64,000 nucleotides of DNA, from assembly GCF_022898935.1 (NCBI RefSeq), contig NZ_JALIRP010000001.1, positions 558,001-622,000 on the forward strand. Direction: 5' to 3'. This DNA is from Paenibacillus mangrovi (GTDB lineage Bacteria; Bacillota; Bacilli; Paenibacillales; Paenibacillaceae). The notes beneath the pieces are model-generated. The model saw only the letters and a list, made by a program, of their open reading frames with translations, made no database searches and was not told the origin of the DNA. The position numbers were made by a program, and so were the translations under genes. Below are positions 1-9,020 of this stretch, one piece after another. How positions within the stretch are numbered: the stretch's first letter is position 1; each line of letters starts with the position of its first letter.

Positions 1-1
1 T

Positions 2-370
2 ATGAATGAACCGATCGCCGATGCAGTGCGGGGGATTCTGGACGGTCATATTGTGCTGGACCGCAACATTGCCAATAAGGGCCATTTTCCGGCCATTGAC
101 GTTCTCGCCAGCATCAGCCGGGTGATGAAGGACATTGCACCGGAGGAGCAGATTGAAGCTGCCGACAACCTCAAGCGTCTGATGGCGGTTTACAGAGATT
201 CGGAAGATCTTATCAATATCGGTGCGTATCAAAGAGGTTCGAATGAGCAAATTGACGAGTCGATGGATTATATACAAGGGATTTGGGATTTTACCAAACA
301 AAAGGTGAATGAAAAGGTAACGCTGGACCAGGTGCAAGAACGTTTGATTTCTGAATTTTCAAGGAGATGA
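2..370 (+). CDS. fliI: Flagellum-specific ATPase FliI, C-terminal end (5' truncated by window)
   Basis: FliI is the cytoplasmic ATPase that energises the flagellar type III export apparatus. Only the last 122 codons are in the window, so the P-loop and Walker B motifs lie upstream. The visible part matches the FliI C-terminus: a segment ending in GHFPAIDVLASISRVM, then the helical C-terminal domain with LINIGAYQRGSNEQID. The reading frame is open from the first bases, so the ATG at base 2 is internal and not a start. fliJ follows after 9 bases, as in other Firmicute fla/che operons. Identity is confident from sequence and neighbours. Confidence 0.93.
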   Translation: MNEPIADAVRGILDGHIVLDRNIANKGHFPAIDVLASISRVMKDIAPEEQIEAADNLKRLMAVYRDSEDLINIGAYQRGSNEQIDESMDYIQGIWDFTKQKVNEKVTLDQVQERLISEFSRR

Positions 371-379
371 CCTTAAGGA

Positions 380-823
380 ATGAGATTTCAGTATGCGTTC
401 CAGAAAATAGTGGATTTAAAGGGCAATGAGAAAACACAGGCCGAATGGATGCTTTCCAGCGCAATTGGCAAATTGCAGGCGGAAGAAAAGTCGCTCGGAG
501 AGCTGCTTCATAACAGGGAGCGGATGGCGAGCGAGCTTCAGGAAGCTGCTGAGCGGAGAGCGCCTGTGTCGAAAATTCAAGAGTTTCAAATGTATGTCGA
601 ACACCTGGAACAGTGCATCGAGAAGAAGCATTCTGATGTACAGCAGGCAAGTGTCAACGTTCATATGAAGAAAAAGCATTTGTCTCATAAGATGCTGGAC
701 GAGAAGGTCTGGCTCAAGGCAAGAGATAAAGCCAAAAGTTCCTTTCAGCAAAGCATGCTCCTGAGGGAACAGAGTGAACTGGATGAAATGGCAACAGTAA
801 GGTTCGCCATGAAAGCGAAATAG
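380..823 (+). CDS. fliJ: Flagellar export chaperone/stalk protein FliJ
   Basis: A 147-residue, highly charged and almost entirely helical protein of the usual FliJ length. It begins MRFQYAFQKIVDLKGNEKTQ, matching the family start pattern FxYxxQKiLdlK. Long heptad-like stretches (about residues 15-125) predict an antiparallel coiled coil. FliJ forms the central stalk of the FliI ATPase ring and connects it to FlhA. It sits directly after fliI with an AAGGAG site at 361-366. FliJ sequences diverge strongly, so the call rests on length, coiled coil, N-terminal motif and position together. Confidence 0.88.
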   Translation: MRFQYAFQKIVDLKGNEKTQAEWMLSSAIGKLQAEEKSLGELLHNRERMASELQEAAERRAPVSKIQEFQMYVEHLEQCIEKKHSDVQQASVNVHMKKKHLSHKMLDEKVWLKARDKAKSSFQQSMLLREQSELDEMATVRFAMKAK

Positions 824-870
824 AAGGAACCTGATTGAAAACAAGCTGTTGCCTCGGGGGTGGATCGATT

Positions 871-1800
871 GTGGCAGAGAAAGATTTTGAGATAGAAGAG
901 GAATCCGCAGGGGGATTTGAGAGGTTTCTATTTTTTATGATACCTATCATTTTCACGGTTGTCCTGATTGGGGTTCTGCTTACCTTATTTAATGTAGATG
1001 TTCGAAACAATATGCTCGACTTCGCCAACAAAATTCCTGTCGTTAAAAATTGGGTTCCTGATCCGGTAAAGGATCCTGAAAAAACGAAACTTCAAAATGC
1101 AAAGGATCAGATCGATAGCGAGAAAGCCACGATTGATCAGCTGAAAAAGGATCTGGCAGCCAAGGACGCTGAACTTCAAAAAGCCAAGGAAGAAAAGGCT
1201 CAGCAGGAAGAGAAGCTGAAGAGCGCACAGGAGCAGCTTGACTCGGCGCAGAAATCCGCTTTCAATGCTTCGGCTAATGGGAATGACACGAATACGGACC
1301 CTTACGAGAAGCAGATCAAGGATCTGGCTAAAATGTATGCCGACATGAGCCCAAGCAAGGCAGCGCCTATTTTGCAGAATATGACAATGGATGAGGCTGT
1401 CGAGCTGCTTAGCGCTATGAAAAACGAAAACAGAATGGCGATCTTGGCCAAAATGGATCCAAAAATTGCGGCTGACATAACCGTGAAGCTCAAGGATACC
1501 GCTTCTTCAAGTGATTTAGCAATTGCCGCGCTGCAGTCTAGGATTGATCAGGATTCGGCAACGAAGCAGGCGACAACGTCTACCGGACTGGATAAGAACC
1601 AGATCAGACAGACTTTTGCGAGTATGCCTGCCAAAAGCGCAGCAGAATTACTGCTCTCGACCTATAAAATTTCACCTGAAAAAGTGCTGACGATTCTTAA
1701 TTACGTGGACGATACAACTCGTTCAGGGATTCTGGATGCAATGAGTACGCAGGATGCGAAAACAACCGCCGTCATTTTAAATAAACTGATGAGCAAATGA
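871..1800 (+). CDS. MotE-like flagellar protein (YlxF family), membrane-anchored coiled coil with MgtE_N/FliG-like repeats
   Basis: Predicted 309-residue protein starting at GTG 871, which has a GGGGGTGG site about 7 bases upstream; an in-frame ATG at 835 lacks such a site. Order of parts: short acidic N-terminus, one membrane segment (about residues 19-40), a long coiled coil rich in K, E and Q (about 68-130), then two helical repeats of the MgtE_N/FliG-middle type, containing MSPSKAAPILQNM and MPAKSAAELLLSTY. The layout matches YlxF/MotE proteins, which sit between fliJ and fliK and in some bacteria act as chaperones for flagellar motor or basal-body assembly. Here the exact role is inferred from family and position. 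Confidence 0.75.
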   Translation: MAEKDFEIEEESAGGFERFLFFMIPIIFTVVLIGVLLTLFNVDVRNNMLDFANKIPVVKNWVPDPVKDPEKTKLQNAKDQIDSEKATIDQLKKDLAAKDAELQKAKEEKAQQEEKLKSAQEQLDSAQKSAFNASANGNDTNTDPYEKQIKDLAKMYADMSPSKAAPILQNMTMDEAVELLSAMKNENRMAILAKMDPKIAADITVKLKDTASSSDLAIAALQSRIDQDSATKQATTSTGLDKNQIRQTFASMPAKSAAELLLSTYKISPEKVLTILNYVDDTTRSGILDAMSTQDAKTTAVILNKLMSK

Positions 1801-1839
1801 TTTTTACAGCCGATCATTCGTTGAAAGGAGGTGAAAAAA

Positions 1840-3204
1840 ATGAGTCTCATATTTCAGAATATTGCCGGCGGGAATGCAGGGAGCGGTAAGACAACAGCAG
1901 CAGGTGCCAAACATACGGCTGCAGCGGCGGGTCCGGCAAATGCTACAACAGGTACGTTCAATCAATCGCTCGAGCAAACGATGGCCGGAGACGGAGCCCA
2001 GATCAATGCCAGTGCTATTATTGGTGCGGGCACTTTGCTGGAAGGGCTGATGAAGCTTGCAGGTCTGAACTCTACGGGTGAAGATGCGAAAGGCAGTGAA
2101 CAGAATGTAATGAATCTGCTGCAAAGCATGCTCGGCGATACGGACAAGCTGGATGAAGCTATTGCGGCTGATCCGGGACTATTCGCAGCGCTTCAAGGAT
2201 GGCTTCAGCAAATTCAAAGCCTGCTTGCTGAGCAAACAGACCTGGCGGTGAATAATGCCATGACAGAGAATGGAAATGCATTGACAGGGCTGCTTTCCGA
2301 AAACCCGGCGACAATACGCTTTGTGGTGCAGGACGGACTGGCACAGCTGGTTTCCATGCTGCAAAAATCAGAAGAAAATTGGAATGTGTCTCTCCCTGCT
2401 ATGCAGCTTTTGAAGTCCTTTCAGGGCATTCTTGGTAAAGCGGCTTTGATTCAACCTAAACAAACAGGAGGAGCAAGCACGGCTGCTCCGGAAAGTGATG
2501 TTAAATCAGCTGCTGCCGTAACCGGAACTCTGATTAACAAAAACACGGTTTCTGGACAAACTTTGAGTTCCTTGATGAAGGTAGATCAGACTGCAGCAGG
2601 TGAACAAGCGCAGACTTCTGAGAAACAGGAGCCTGAAAGCGACGTGTTCAGTACCCAAAACACGGTAACAGCAGGACAGTTGGTCCTTAGACAAGGAATT
2701 AACTCTTCAGTGAAAAGTACCGCTCCGGTGCCGGTTGAAAAGTTTTCCGAGGAAATGACCGGTTTCGTTGTAAGCAAGCTGGATTTTGTTAAGCAGCATG
2801 GTATCTCAGAAGCCAGAATCACGCTGTATCCGGAACGTCTTGGACAAGTGGATATCAAACTGACGATGCAAAATGGACAGCTCGTAGCCCAGTTTACAGC
2901 AGAGAATGCGGCAACAAAGGATTTGCTCGAGCAGCAGATGAGTCAGCTTCGTTCTTCACTGCAGACGCAGGGAGTACAGGTTGAGAAGCTTGTTGTCACC
3001 CAAAATCAATCGCTTCACTCGCAAATGTATCAGGATGGCCGTCACCCAGGTCCTGGACAGCAGCAGTCAAACCGCCGTTCTAAGGAAAAAGAAGCTCCAA
3101 CGGATGATGCGCTTAAAATCGCTGAGCTTGGAGATGAGCTGAACGAATGGCTGGCTGAACAGGAGCATGTCGAAGGCGGAAATACATTTACGGCAAAAGC
3201 TTAA
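1840..3204 (+). CDS. fliK: Flagellar hook-length control protein FliK
   Basis: Predicted 454-residue protein. ATG 1840 is chosen because AAAGGAGGTG (1824-1833) lies 6 bases upstream; the in-frame GTG at 1831 is inside that site. The first two thirds are low-complexity, rich in A, G, Q, S and T, as expected for the secreted molecular ruler. The C-terminal domain (about residues 315-390) carries the FliK/Flg_hook pattern ISEARITLYPERLGQVDIKL followed by alternating helices and a VEKLVVTQ strand. This domain acts on FlhB to switch export from hook to filament substrates. The protein ends in a hydrophilic Q/E-rich tail. It is followed by flgD, the hook cap gene. Confidence 0.88.
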   Translation: MSLIFQNIAGGNAGSGKTTAAGAKHTAAAAGPANATTGTFNQSLEQTMAGDGAQINASAIIGAGTLLEGLMKLAGLNSTGEDAKGSEQNVMNLLQSMLGDTDKLDEAIAADPGLFAALQGWLQQIQSLLAEQTDLAVNNAMTENGNALTGLLSENPATIRFVVQDGLAQLVSMLQKSEENWNVSLPAMQLLKSFQGILGKAALIQPKQTGGASTAAPESDVKSAAAVTGTLINKNTVSGQTLSSLMKVDQTAAGEQAQTSEKQEPESDVFSTQNTVTAGQLVLRQGINSSVKSTAPVPVEKFSEEMTGFVVSKLDFVKQHGISEARITLYPERLGQVDIKLTMQNGQLVAQFTAENAATKDLLEQQMSQLRSSLQTQGVQVEKLVVTQNQSLHSQMYQDGRHPGPGQQQSNRRSKEKEAPTDDALKIAELGDELNEWLAEQEHVEGGNTFTAKA

Positions 3205-3222
3205 AGATGGAGGTGAAAAGAG

Positions 3223-3786
3223 ATGGCATCCGAAAACTTTTCCACAACCAACATTTGGCCTAACTATTCGGCTTCGAATGTGGCCAAAGCCAGTGCTAAA
3301 ACGCAATCGCTTGGCAAAGACCAGTTTCTCAGCATTTTGATCACGCAGCTGCAGAATCAGGATCCGATGCAGCCGATGGAAGATAAAGAGTTTATCGCCC
3401 AGATGGCCCAGTTCTCGACGGTGGAACAGCTGCTCAACATTTCGAACCAGCTGACTGCAATGAGCCAGTCCCTAGGGAATGTTTCGGGTCTGATCGGCAA
3501 AGAAATCACCTGGTTAGATACCGGAAGCCCAGATAACATCAGCGACAGCGACACTGGAGAGCTGAAATCGGGCATTGTCGATTCTATTTTGGTTAAGGAC
3601 GGAGTCCAGTACGCATCCGTAGGATCTGTGGCGATTCCTCTGACAAAGATTATTGAGATCAAAGAAGTGCAAAAAGAAGAGCCGACAGTACCTGAAGATC
3701 CAACAGCTCCTCCAACTAATGATAATCCGGATACAGTGCATGATCCGTCAGATAACAACACATCCGGAAGCGGTGAAACCAAATGA
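3223..3786 (+). CDS. flgD: Flagellar hook capping/scaffold protein FlgD
   Basis: 187 residues. The conserved N-terminal export and capping region reads LGKDQFLSILITQLQNQDP, followed by MEDKEFIAQMAQFSTVEQL, the hallmark of FlgD. The tail (about residues 148-187) is a P/D/N/T-rich disordered stretch ending GSGETK and carries no known domain. FlgD caps the growing hook so that FlgE monomers can polymerise, then is discarded. A GGAGGTG site at 3209-3215 supports ATG 3223. The stop overlaps the next start (ATGA at 3783), suggesting translational coupling. Confidence 0.92.
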   Translation: MASENFSTTNIWPNYSASNVAKASAKTQSLGKDQFLSILITQLQNQDPMQPMEDKEFIAQMAQFSTVEQLLNISNQLTAMSQSLGNVSGLIGKEITWLDTGSPDNISDSDTGELKSGIVDSILVKDGVQYASVGSVAIPLTKIIEIKEVQKEEPTVPEDPTAPPTNDNPDTVHDPSDNNTSGSGETK

Positions 3787-4166
3787 GCGAGCGATTGACC
3801 ATCGGGCAGCTGTACCCATCCAAGATCTACCCTACTGCACAGAATGCAGCCCAGCGGAATTCGCAGCAGGAATCATCACAAGCTTCGTTTGACCAGCTAT
3901 TTCAGGACGAGCTGCTTAAATTCAGCAATCATGCGGCCAAAAGGCTGGAACAAAGAGGCATTAAACTGAAGGGTGAACAATTGGCCCAAATCCAGAATGC
4001 AGTTGATAAAGCGGCTGCGAAAGGAAGCAAGGAATCACTGATCCTGATGAAGGATATGGCGCTCATTGTAAATGTGGCGAACCGGACTGTCGTTACAGCG
4101 ATGGATGGCAGCTCGATGAAAGACAATGTGTTTACTCAAATTGATAGTGCGGTTGTCATATCTTGA
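3783..4166 (+). CDS. Small flagellar operon protein (TIGR02530-type, between flgD and flgE)
   Basis: 127 residues, with no signal peptide or membrane segment. The core contains FSNHAAKRLEQRGIKLKGEQ, then a helix and the strand-rich stretch LILMKDMALIVNVANRTVVT, the pattern I associate with the TIGR02530 flagellar operon family found between flgD and flgE in many Firmicutes. Its ATG overlaps the flgD stop, so the two are probably translated together. The biochemical role is not established to my knowledge; a hook-assembly accessory function is inferred only from its fixed position. Confidence 0.75.
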   Translation: MSERLTIGQLYPSKIYPTAQNAAQRNSQQESSQASFDQLFQDELLKFSNHAAKRLEQRGIKLKGEQLAQIQNAVDKAAAKGSKESLILMKDMALIVNVANRTVVTAMDGSSMKDNVFTQIDSAVVIS

Positions 4167-4245
4167 CTTGGCTGGCCCGACAGGAGAGCCAATGGACTGC
4201 TGAACGACTGATGCGGTCCATGACCTATAGAGGAGGAAATATTCA

Positions 4246-5064
4246 ATGTTGAGATCCATGTATTCAGGCGTTTCAGGTATGCGCGGTTTTCAAACCAAGC
4301 TTGACGTTATTGGCAACAACATCGCAAACGTGAATACGGTGGGATTTAAGTCCGGCCGCGTGATGTTCAAAGATGTAATGAGCCAAACGGTTGCGGGAGT
4401 GACCCCGCCGAATGATACCGATCAGGGCGGTATAAACTCCAAACAAGTCGGTCTTGGCGTTTCGATTGGCTCGATCGATACGGTTCATTTGGGTGGCAGC
4501 GCTATGACGACGAATAACCCAACCGATATGCGGATTGACGGGGACGGATTTTTCCTGGTCAAGTTGAACGGGGATCAGGAAGTTCCATTCCTGACACGTG
4601 CCGGTGATTTCCATATCGATGCGGGGAAGCATCTGGTAACTTCTGATGGACTTTTCGTCTGCGACGCCGGAGGAGAGCCGATTACCCTGAATGACGATAC
4701 AACAGCATTCTCCATCGCTCAGGATGGAACAGTTGTTCAGAAATTGGCAGATGGCACGACGGATACGGGAATCCAGCTGGGAGTGGCTAAAGTCATCAAC
4801 CCGGAGGGTCTTGAAAAAATCGGCGGCAATCTGTACCGCATGACGGTTAACGCCAATCCGGACGGAGCGCTTGAACCGACAACAGCGAACAATGCCGAGA
4901 CTGGAACAGGTGCGATCGTGTCCGGCCAGCTCGAGATGTCAAATGTAGATCTGACGAGCGAATTTACGGAAATGATCGTAGCCCAGCGCGGATTCCAGGC
5001 TAACTCGCGGATCATCACGACATCTGATGAAGTGCTTCAGGAAGTTGTAAATCTGAAGCGTTAA
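4246..5064 (+). CDS. flgE: Flagellar hook protein FlgE (FlgG/FlgE-type)
   Basis: 272 residues, close to the about 264 of the Bacillus hook protein and shorter than proteobacterial FlgE. The N-terminal rod/hook family motif is MLRSMYSGVSGMRGFQTKLD followed by VIGNNIANVNTVGFK. The C-terminal signature includes SNVDLTSEFTEMIVAQRGFQ and ends in DEVLQEVVNLKR; both ends form the D0 coiled coil of axial proteins. A strong AGGAGG site (4231-4236) precedes ATG 4246. It lies after flgD and before swrD, the Bacillus order. Some annotations call such proteins FlgG; position supports the hook protein. Confidence 0.9.
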   Translation: MLRSMYSGVSGMRGFQTKLDVIGNNIANVNTVGFKSGRVMFKDVMSQTVAGVTPPNDTDQGGINSKQVGLGVSIGSIDTVHLGGSAMTTNNPTDMRIDGDGFFLVKLNGDQEVPFLTRAGDFHIDAGKHLVTSDGLFVCDAGGEPITLNDDTTAFSIAQDGTVVQKLADGTTDTGIQLGVAKVINPEGLEKIGGNLYRMTVNANPDGALEPTTANNAETGTGAIVSGQLEMSNVDLTSEFTEMIVAQRGFQANSRIITTSDEVLQEVVNLKR

Positions 5065-5120
5065 TAGATTGAAAGCATGGGAGGGGTTTGCCTCTCCCCA
5101 ATTCCCATAGGAGGCCCGCT

Positions 5121-5345
5121 ATGATTTCTGTTACCCGGTTAAACGGATCACCATTATGGCTGAACGCTCTGCTTATCGAAACAGTGGAAGAAACGCCAGA
5201 CACATATATCACATTGGTCACGGGCAAACGCATGATCGTTCTGGAGAAAGCAGCGGAGGTCATTTCCTTGGTGAAACAATATAATCAGGAAATCGGCGTT
5301 CATAATGCCACAATAAAAGTGCAACAATTGGAGGAAAACTCATGA
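5121..5345 (+). CDS. swrD: Flagellar protein SwrD/FlbD
   Basis: 74 residues starting at ATG 5121 after TAGGAGG (5108-5114). The protein begins MISVTRLNGSPLWLNALLIE and has the compact beta-rich FlbD fold with TYITLVTGKRMIVLE. The homologue in Bacillus subtilis (YlzI, renamed SwrD) raises flagellar motor torque and is needed for swarming; that role is from the family, not visible here. The stop overlaps the fliL start as ATGA. The reading frame also extends upstream to a TTG at 5088, but that start has no ribosome site. Confidence 0.87.
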   Translation: MISVTRLNGSPLWLNALLIETVEETPDTYITLVTGKRMIVLEKAAEVISLVKQYNQEIGVHNATIKVQQLEENS

Positions 5346-5806
5346 AGAAAATGCTGCCTTGGCTGATCACTATGCTTCTGGCTATTACACTGATCGTGGT
5401 TGCTGTAGTTCTGCTTACGCCTCAGATGCTCGGAAAAAATAACAATTCGAATACTGCGGCGCAGGCGATCGAGGGTAAAAAATTATCAGCGGATGAACTT
5501 GTGAATGTGACATCTGAAATTACGGATATCAAGACCAATCTTGCAGATCAGGATTATATCGTATTGATGAGTTTTGCGTTCCAATTGAACGATAAGAAAT
5601 CCAAAGAAGAATTCGACAAGATTAAAGAGTTCAAAATCAAGCCGATTATTATCAAAACCCTTGCCGATACCAAACCGGATGAGCTGAAAGGTTCAAATGG
5701 TAAGGACAATTTAAGCGCAAAATTGATCAATTTGATCAATAAGACTCTGACTGAAGGAAGACTGAATCAAATCGAAATTACAAATTTTGTTTTGACTCCG
5801 CTCTAA
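5342..5806 (+). CDS. fliL: Flagellar basal body-associated protein FliL
   Basis: 154 residues with one N-terminal membrane helix (about residues 5-27) and an extracytoplasmic domain that ends in the typical FliL tail ITNFVLTPL. FliL surrounds the stator units near the basal body and supports torque generation. Length and topology fit the family. ATG 5342 overlaps the swrD stop, and fliM follows after 33 bases. The sequence is only loosely conserved, so the position between swrD and fliM strengthens the call. Confidence 0.88.
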   Translation: MKKMLPWLITMLLAITLIVVAVVLLTPQMLGKNNNSNTAAQAIEGKKLSADELVNVTSEITDIKTNLADQDYIVLMSFAFQLNDKKSKEEFDKIKEFKIKPIIIKTLADTKPDELKGSNGKDNLSAKLINLINKTLTEGRLNQIEITNFVLTPL

Positions 5807-5839
5807 AACCCAAGACAATCCTACAAGGGGGTGAGATGA

Positions 5840-6838
5840 TTGGTTGATGTATTATCGCAAAATGAGATTGACGCCCTGCTGGCCGCGCTTTCGTCCGGTG
5901 AAATGGATGCGGAGGAACTGAAAAAAGAGGAGACCCAGAAAAAGGTCCGATCTTATGACTTTAAACGGGCGGTCCGTTTTTCCAAAGATCATATCCGCAG
6001 CTTGACTCGCATTCACGAAAATTTCGCGCGTTACTTAACAACTTATTTCTCCGCACAGCTGCGGACCTTTGTACAGATCAACGTGGTTCAGGTTGAACAG
6101 CTTCCGTATGATGAGTTTATTCGCTCGATTCCTAAGATGACAATTCTGAACATTTTTGAAGCCGAGCCTCTAAAAGGAAGAATGGTGCTGGAAGTCCATC
6201 CGAACGTAGCGTATGCGATGCTGGATCGTCTGCTGGGTGGTCTAGGCAACGCTCCTACGAAAATTAACACGCTGACAGAAATCGAGACTACGATCATGGA
6301 ACGGATATTCAGCCGCGCCTTCGATAGTCTTGCAGAGGCATGGAAGACTGTTTTGGACTTCTCCCCTCGGATGGAAGCGATGGAAACGAACCCGCAGTTC
6401 ATGCAAATTGTATCGCCGAACGAAACGATTGCACTCATATCGCTCAGCACCAAAATCGGCGACACGACAGGGATGATTAACCTTTGTATACCGCATGTCG
6501 TGCTTGAACCGATCATGTCGAAGCTGTCGGCACATCAATGGTTCGTGTCAGAGAAGAAATCGAGTGTGCCTGAAGAAGCTGAATCTTTGAAATTCCGGAT
6601 CAGCCAGGCCAAATTGAATATTATTGCTGAGCTTGGATATTCCCAAATTTCCATCTCTGAATTTTTGGGCTTAAGTGTTGGAGATGTGATCAGCCTCAAC
6701 AAAACGGTAGAGACCGGGCTGCCGATCAAGGTGGGAGACAGACTCAAATTTATAGGAAGTCCAGGGACGCTCAAGGACCGGGTGGCCGTTCAAATAGACG
6801 AAATTGTCAGCGAAGGAGTTGAGGAATTTGACGAGTAA
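5840..6838 (+). CDS. fliM: Flagellar motor switch protein FliM
   Basis: 332 residues, starting at TTG 5840 behind AAGGGGGTGAG (5825-5835); the nearby ATG 5836 is out of frame. The N-terminal CheY-binding peptide VLSQNEIDALLAALSSGE is followed by the conserved KVRSYDFKRAVRFSKDHIRS linker. The middle domain includes FEAEPLKGRMVLEVHP and a variant GGxG motif (DRLLGGLGNAP), and the C-terminal SpoA/FliN-like domain includes LKDRVAVQIDEIV. FliM links CheY-P binding to the C-ring direction switch. Its last bases overlap the fliY start. Confidence 0.95.
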   Translation: MVDVLSQNEIDALLAALSSGEMDAEELKKEETQKKVRSYDFKRAVRFSKDHIRSLTRIHENFARYLTTYFSAQLRTFVQINVVQVEQLPYDEFIRSIPKMTILNIFEAEPLKGRMVLEVHPNVAYAMLDRLLGGLGNAPTKINTLTEIETTIMERIFSRAFDSLAEAWKTVLDFSPRMEAMETNPQFMQIVSPNETIALISLSTKIGDTTGMINLCIPHVVLEPIMSKLSAHQWFVSEKKSSVPEEAESLKFRISQAKLNIIAELGYSQISISEFLGLSVGDVISLNKTVETGLPIKVGDRLKFIGSPGTLKDRVAVQIDEIVSEGVEEFDE

Positions 6839-8084
6839 CGAATATTTGTCACAAGAAGAAATTGACGCTTTGCTTAAACAGTCTGAACCGGATAATTCCG
6901 GAAGCGCTAGCGGAAGTACGGTTGATGATTATTTGACTCCTCTGGAGCAGGACGCTCTGGGCGAGATCGGAAATATCACCTTTGGAAGCGCGGCAACGGC
7001 TCTTTCAACTCTGCTAGGTAAAAAGGTAGATATTACAACTCCGAAAGTATCGATCATCACACGACAACAGTTTGAATCTGAATTTCCTAAACCGCATGTG
7101 GCGGTCCATGTTACGTATGTAGACGGGTTTGAGGGTATCAATTCGCTCGTGATCAAGACACGTGATGCACAGGTTATCGCGGACCTCATGCTTGGCGGAG
7201 AGGGGAATCCTGACGATCAGGAGCTAAATGAAATACATATCAGCGCCGTGCAGGAAGCGATGAACCAAATGATGGGATCCTCCGCGACCTCCATGTCCAC
7301 GATTTTTAACCGGTTTGTGAATATATCTCCACCGGGAATTGATATCCTGGATGTGGCAAGCGGTGATGGAGTCAGCAGTCTTCCACCCGAGCAGACGCTT
7401 ATTAAAATCTCGTTCCGGCTGACGATCGGGGATCTGATCGATTCTACGATCATGCAGCTTCTTCCAATCCAGTTCTCCAAAGATATGGTTAATACGCTGA
7501 TTCACGGAACAGAGAATGCTGAACAAATGATTCAGGAAACTGCGGCAGCGGTTCAGGCTCAGGAAAGTCTGGCAGCGGCACAGCCTGCCCAAGCACCTCA
7601 GCAGCAGCCACCGGCTCAGCAGCAGCCACCGGCTTATCAGAATCCATATGGGGCGCAAGCTCAGGGAATGCCAACTGCAATGCCAGGCTACGGATATGAT
7701 CCGAACCAGCAAATATCGCCGTACGGCAGTCCTCAGCACTATGGAACACAGTATAACCGCAACGTGAATGTTCAACCTGTACAGTTCTCCAATCTACAAT
7801 CTGGAGCATTCGGTACAGTTGATCAAAATAATTTGAACTTATTGATGGACATTCCTCTTAAAGTGACCGTAGAATTAGGAAGGACCCAGAAGCAAATTAA
7901 GGATATCTTGGAAATGTCCCAAGGATCGATCATCGAACTGGACAAGCTTGCCGGAGAGCCGGTGGATATTCTTGTGAATAACAAGCTGATCGCCAAAGGC
8001 GAGGTTGTTGTTATTGATGAGAACTTTGGTGTGCGTGTCACAGATATTCTCAGCCAATGGGACCGAATACAAAAATTACAATAA
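6828..8084 (+). CDS. fliY: Motor switch phosphatase FliY (FliN/CheC fusion)
   Basis: 418 residues from TTG 6828, 9 bases after AAGGAG (6813-6818), overlapping the fliM stop by 11 bases. Parts in order: a FliM-like N-terminal peptide LSQEEIDALLKQ; two CheC-type phosphatase motifs, EIGNITFGSAATALSTLLG and AVQEAMNQMMGSSATSMS; a Q/P/A-rich linker (about residues 240-320) with a repeated QQQPPAQQQPPA block; and a C-terminal FliN/SpoA domain ending GVRVTDILSQWDRI. FliY is the C-ring component that dephosphorylates CheY-P in Firmicutes. No separate fliN is present, as expected. Confidence 0.94.
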   Translation: MTSNEYLSQEEIDALLKQSEPDNSGSASGSTVDDYLTPLEQDALGEIGNITFGSAATALSTLLGKKVDITTPKVSIITRQQFESEFPKPHVAVHVTYVDGFEGINSLVIKTRDAQVIADLMLGGEGNPDDQELNEIHISAVQEAMNQMMGSSATSMSTIFNRFVNISPPGIDILDVASGDGVSSLPPEQTLIKISFRLTIGDLIDSTIMQLLPIQFSKDMVNTLIHGTENAEQMIQETAAAVQAQESLAAAQPAQAPQQQPPAQQQPPAYQNPYGAQAQGMPTAMPGYGYDPNQQISPYGSPQHYGTQYNRNVNVQPVQFSNLQSGAFGTVDQNNLNLLMDIPLKVTVELGRTQKQIKDILEMSQGSIIELDKLAGEPVDILVNNKLIAKGEVVVIDENFGVRVTDILSQWDRIQKLQ

Positions 8085-8111
8085 GCAAAATTTAGGGAGG
8101 ATTTTTAATCA

Positions 8112-8477
8112 ATGGCTAACCGTATTCTTATCGTGGATGATGCTGCATTTATGAGAATGATGATCCGTGATATTTTGTCTAAAAATGGTTTTGAAGTTGT
8201 AGGAGAGGCTCAGGATGGAGCACAGGCAATCGAGAAATTTAAAGAGCTTCGCCCGGATCTGGTTACGATGGATATCACGATGCCTGAAATGGACGGGATT
8301 GTCGCTCTGAAAGAAATCAAGAAGCTGGATCCAAGTGCAAAAGTGATTATGTGCTCCGCAATGGGACAACAGGCTATGGTTATCGATGCGATTCAAGCAG
8401 GAGCTAAAGACTTTATCGTGAAGCCTTTCCAAACGGACCGCGTTATCGAAGCAATCAACAAAACGTTAGGTGTTTAG
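8112..8477 (+). CDS. cheY: Chemotaxis response regulator CheY
   Basis: 121-residue stand-alone receiver domain. The acidic pocket is D9/D10, the phosphoacceptor is D54 in VTMDITMPEMDG, S82 occupies the switch Ser/Thr position and K104 is in FIVKPF. CheA-phosphorylated CheY binds FliM/FliY and changes motor direction. It lies between fliY and fliO as in B. subtilis, preceded by an AGGGAGGA site. All catalytic positions are intact. Confidence 0.96.
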   Translation: MANRILIVDDAAFMRMMIRDILSKNGFEVVGEAQDGAQAIEKFKELRPDLVTMDITMPEMDGIVALKEIKKLDPSAKVIMCSAMGQQAMVIDAIQAGAKDFIVKPFQTDRVIEAINKTLGV

Positions 8478-8483
8478 GTTTTC

Positions 8484-9020
8484 ATGCTTATCGCCGATAT
8501 GGAAACACCCCAAAGCCCAGGAAACTACACATTAGATTTGATGTATGTCATTGTTGTTTTGGCAGTCATCGTGACACTGATCGTTCTATTAATCCGTTTT
8601 CTGGGCAAGAAAAATAAAATTTGGTTTACCAGTCGTGCTGTTCGGACCTTGGGTGCTGTTGGACTTGGTCCGAACAAATCCCTTCAGATTATCGAAATCG
8701 GCAGCAGTCTGTATCTGGTCGGCGTAGGCGAAGACATCCGTCTCGTGGACAAGATTTCGGATCCGGAAGAAGTGAAGCTGATCATGAAGGCATTTGAGCA
8801 GGAATCAAGTGCCCAATCAGGTTCGCTTTCTCCACTGCTTGAGAAACTGGCTTCCAGACTCCGTAAACAAGGTCCGGTGTCGGAGGAGATTACACTTGAG
8901 GATACGTCATCTTTCCACGAGGTCTTTGACGAGAAGTTGCGAAAAATGTCGAGCCGTAAGGAAAAGATGGAGGAGCTTCTTCGCGAAGACAATACTACAG
9001 ATCGGTTGAGGGATCCATGA
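8484..9020 (+). CDS. fliO: Flagellar biosynthesis protein FliO (FliZ)
   Basis: 178 residues. One membrane helix (about residues 19-41) is followed by a cytoplasmic FliO domain with VRTLGAVGLGPNKSLQIIEI and SLYLVGVGEDIRLV, the typical family block. The C-terminal 80 residues are charged and probably disordered. FliO assists assembly of the FliP ring in the export gate. No N-terminal signal peptide is seen, unlike the B. subtilis protein. The start ATG 8484 lies 6 bases after the cheY stop and has no strong site of its own, so translational coupling with cheY is plausible. The stop overlaps fliP by ATGA. Confidence 0.88.
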   Translation: MLIADMETPQSPGNYTLDLMYVIVVLAVIVTLIVLLIRFLGKKNKIWFTSRAVRTLGAVGLGPNKSLQIIEIGSSLYLVGVGEDIRLVDKISDPEEVKLIMKAFEQESSAQSGSLSPLLEKLASRLRKQGPVSEEITLEDTSSFHEVFDEKLRKMSSRKEKMEELLREDNTTDRLRDP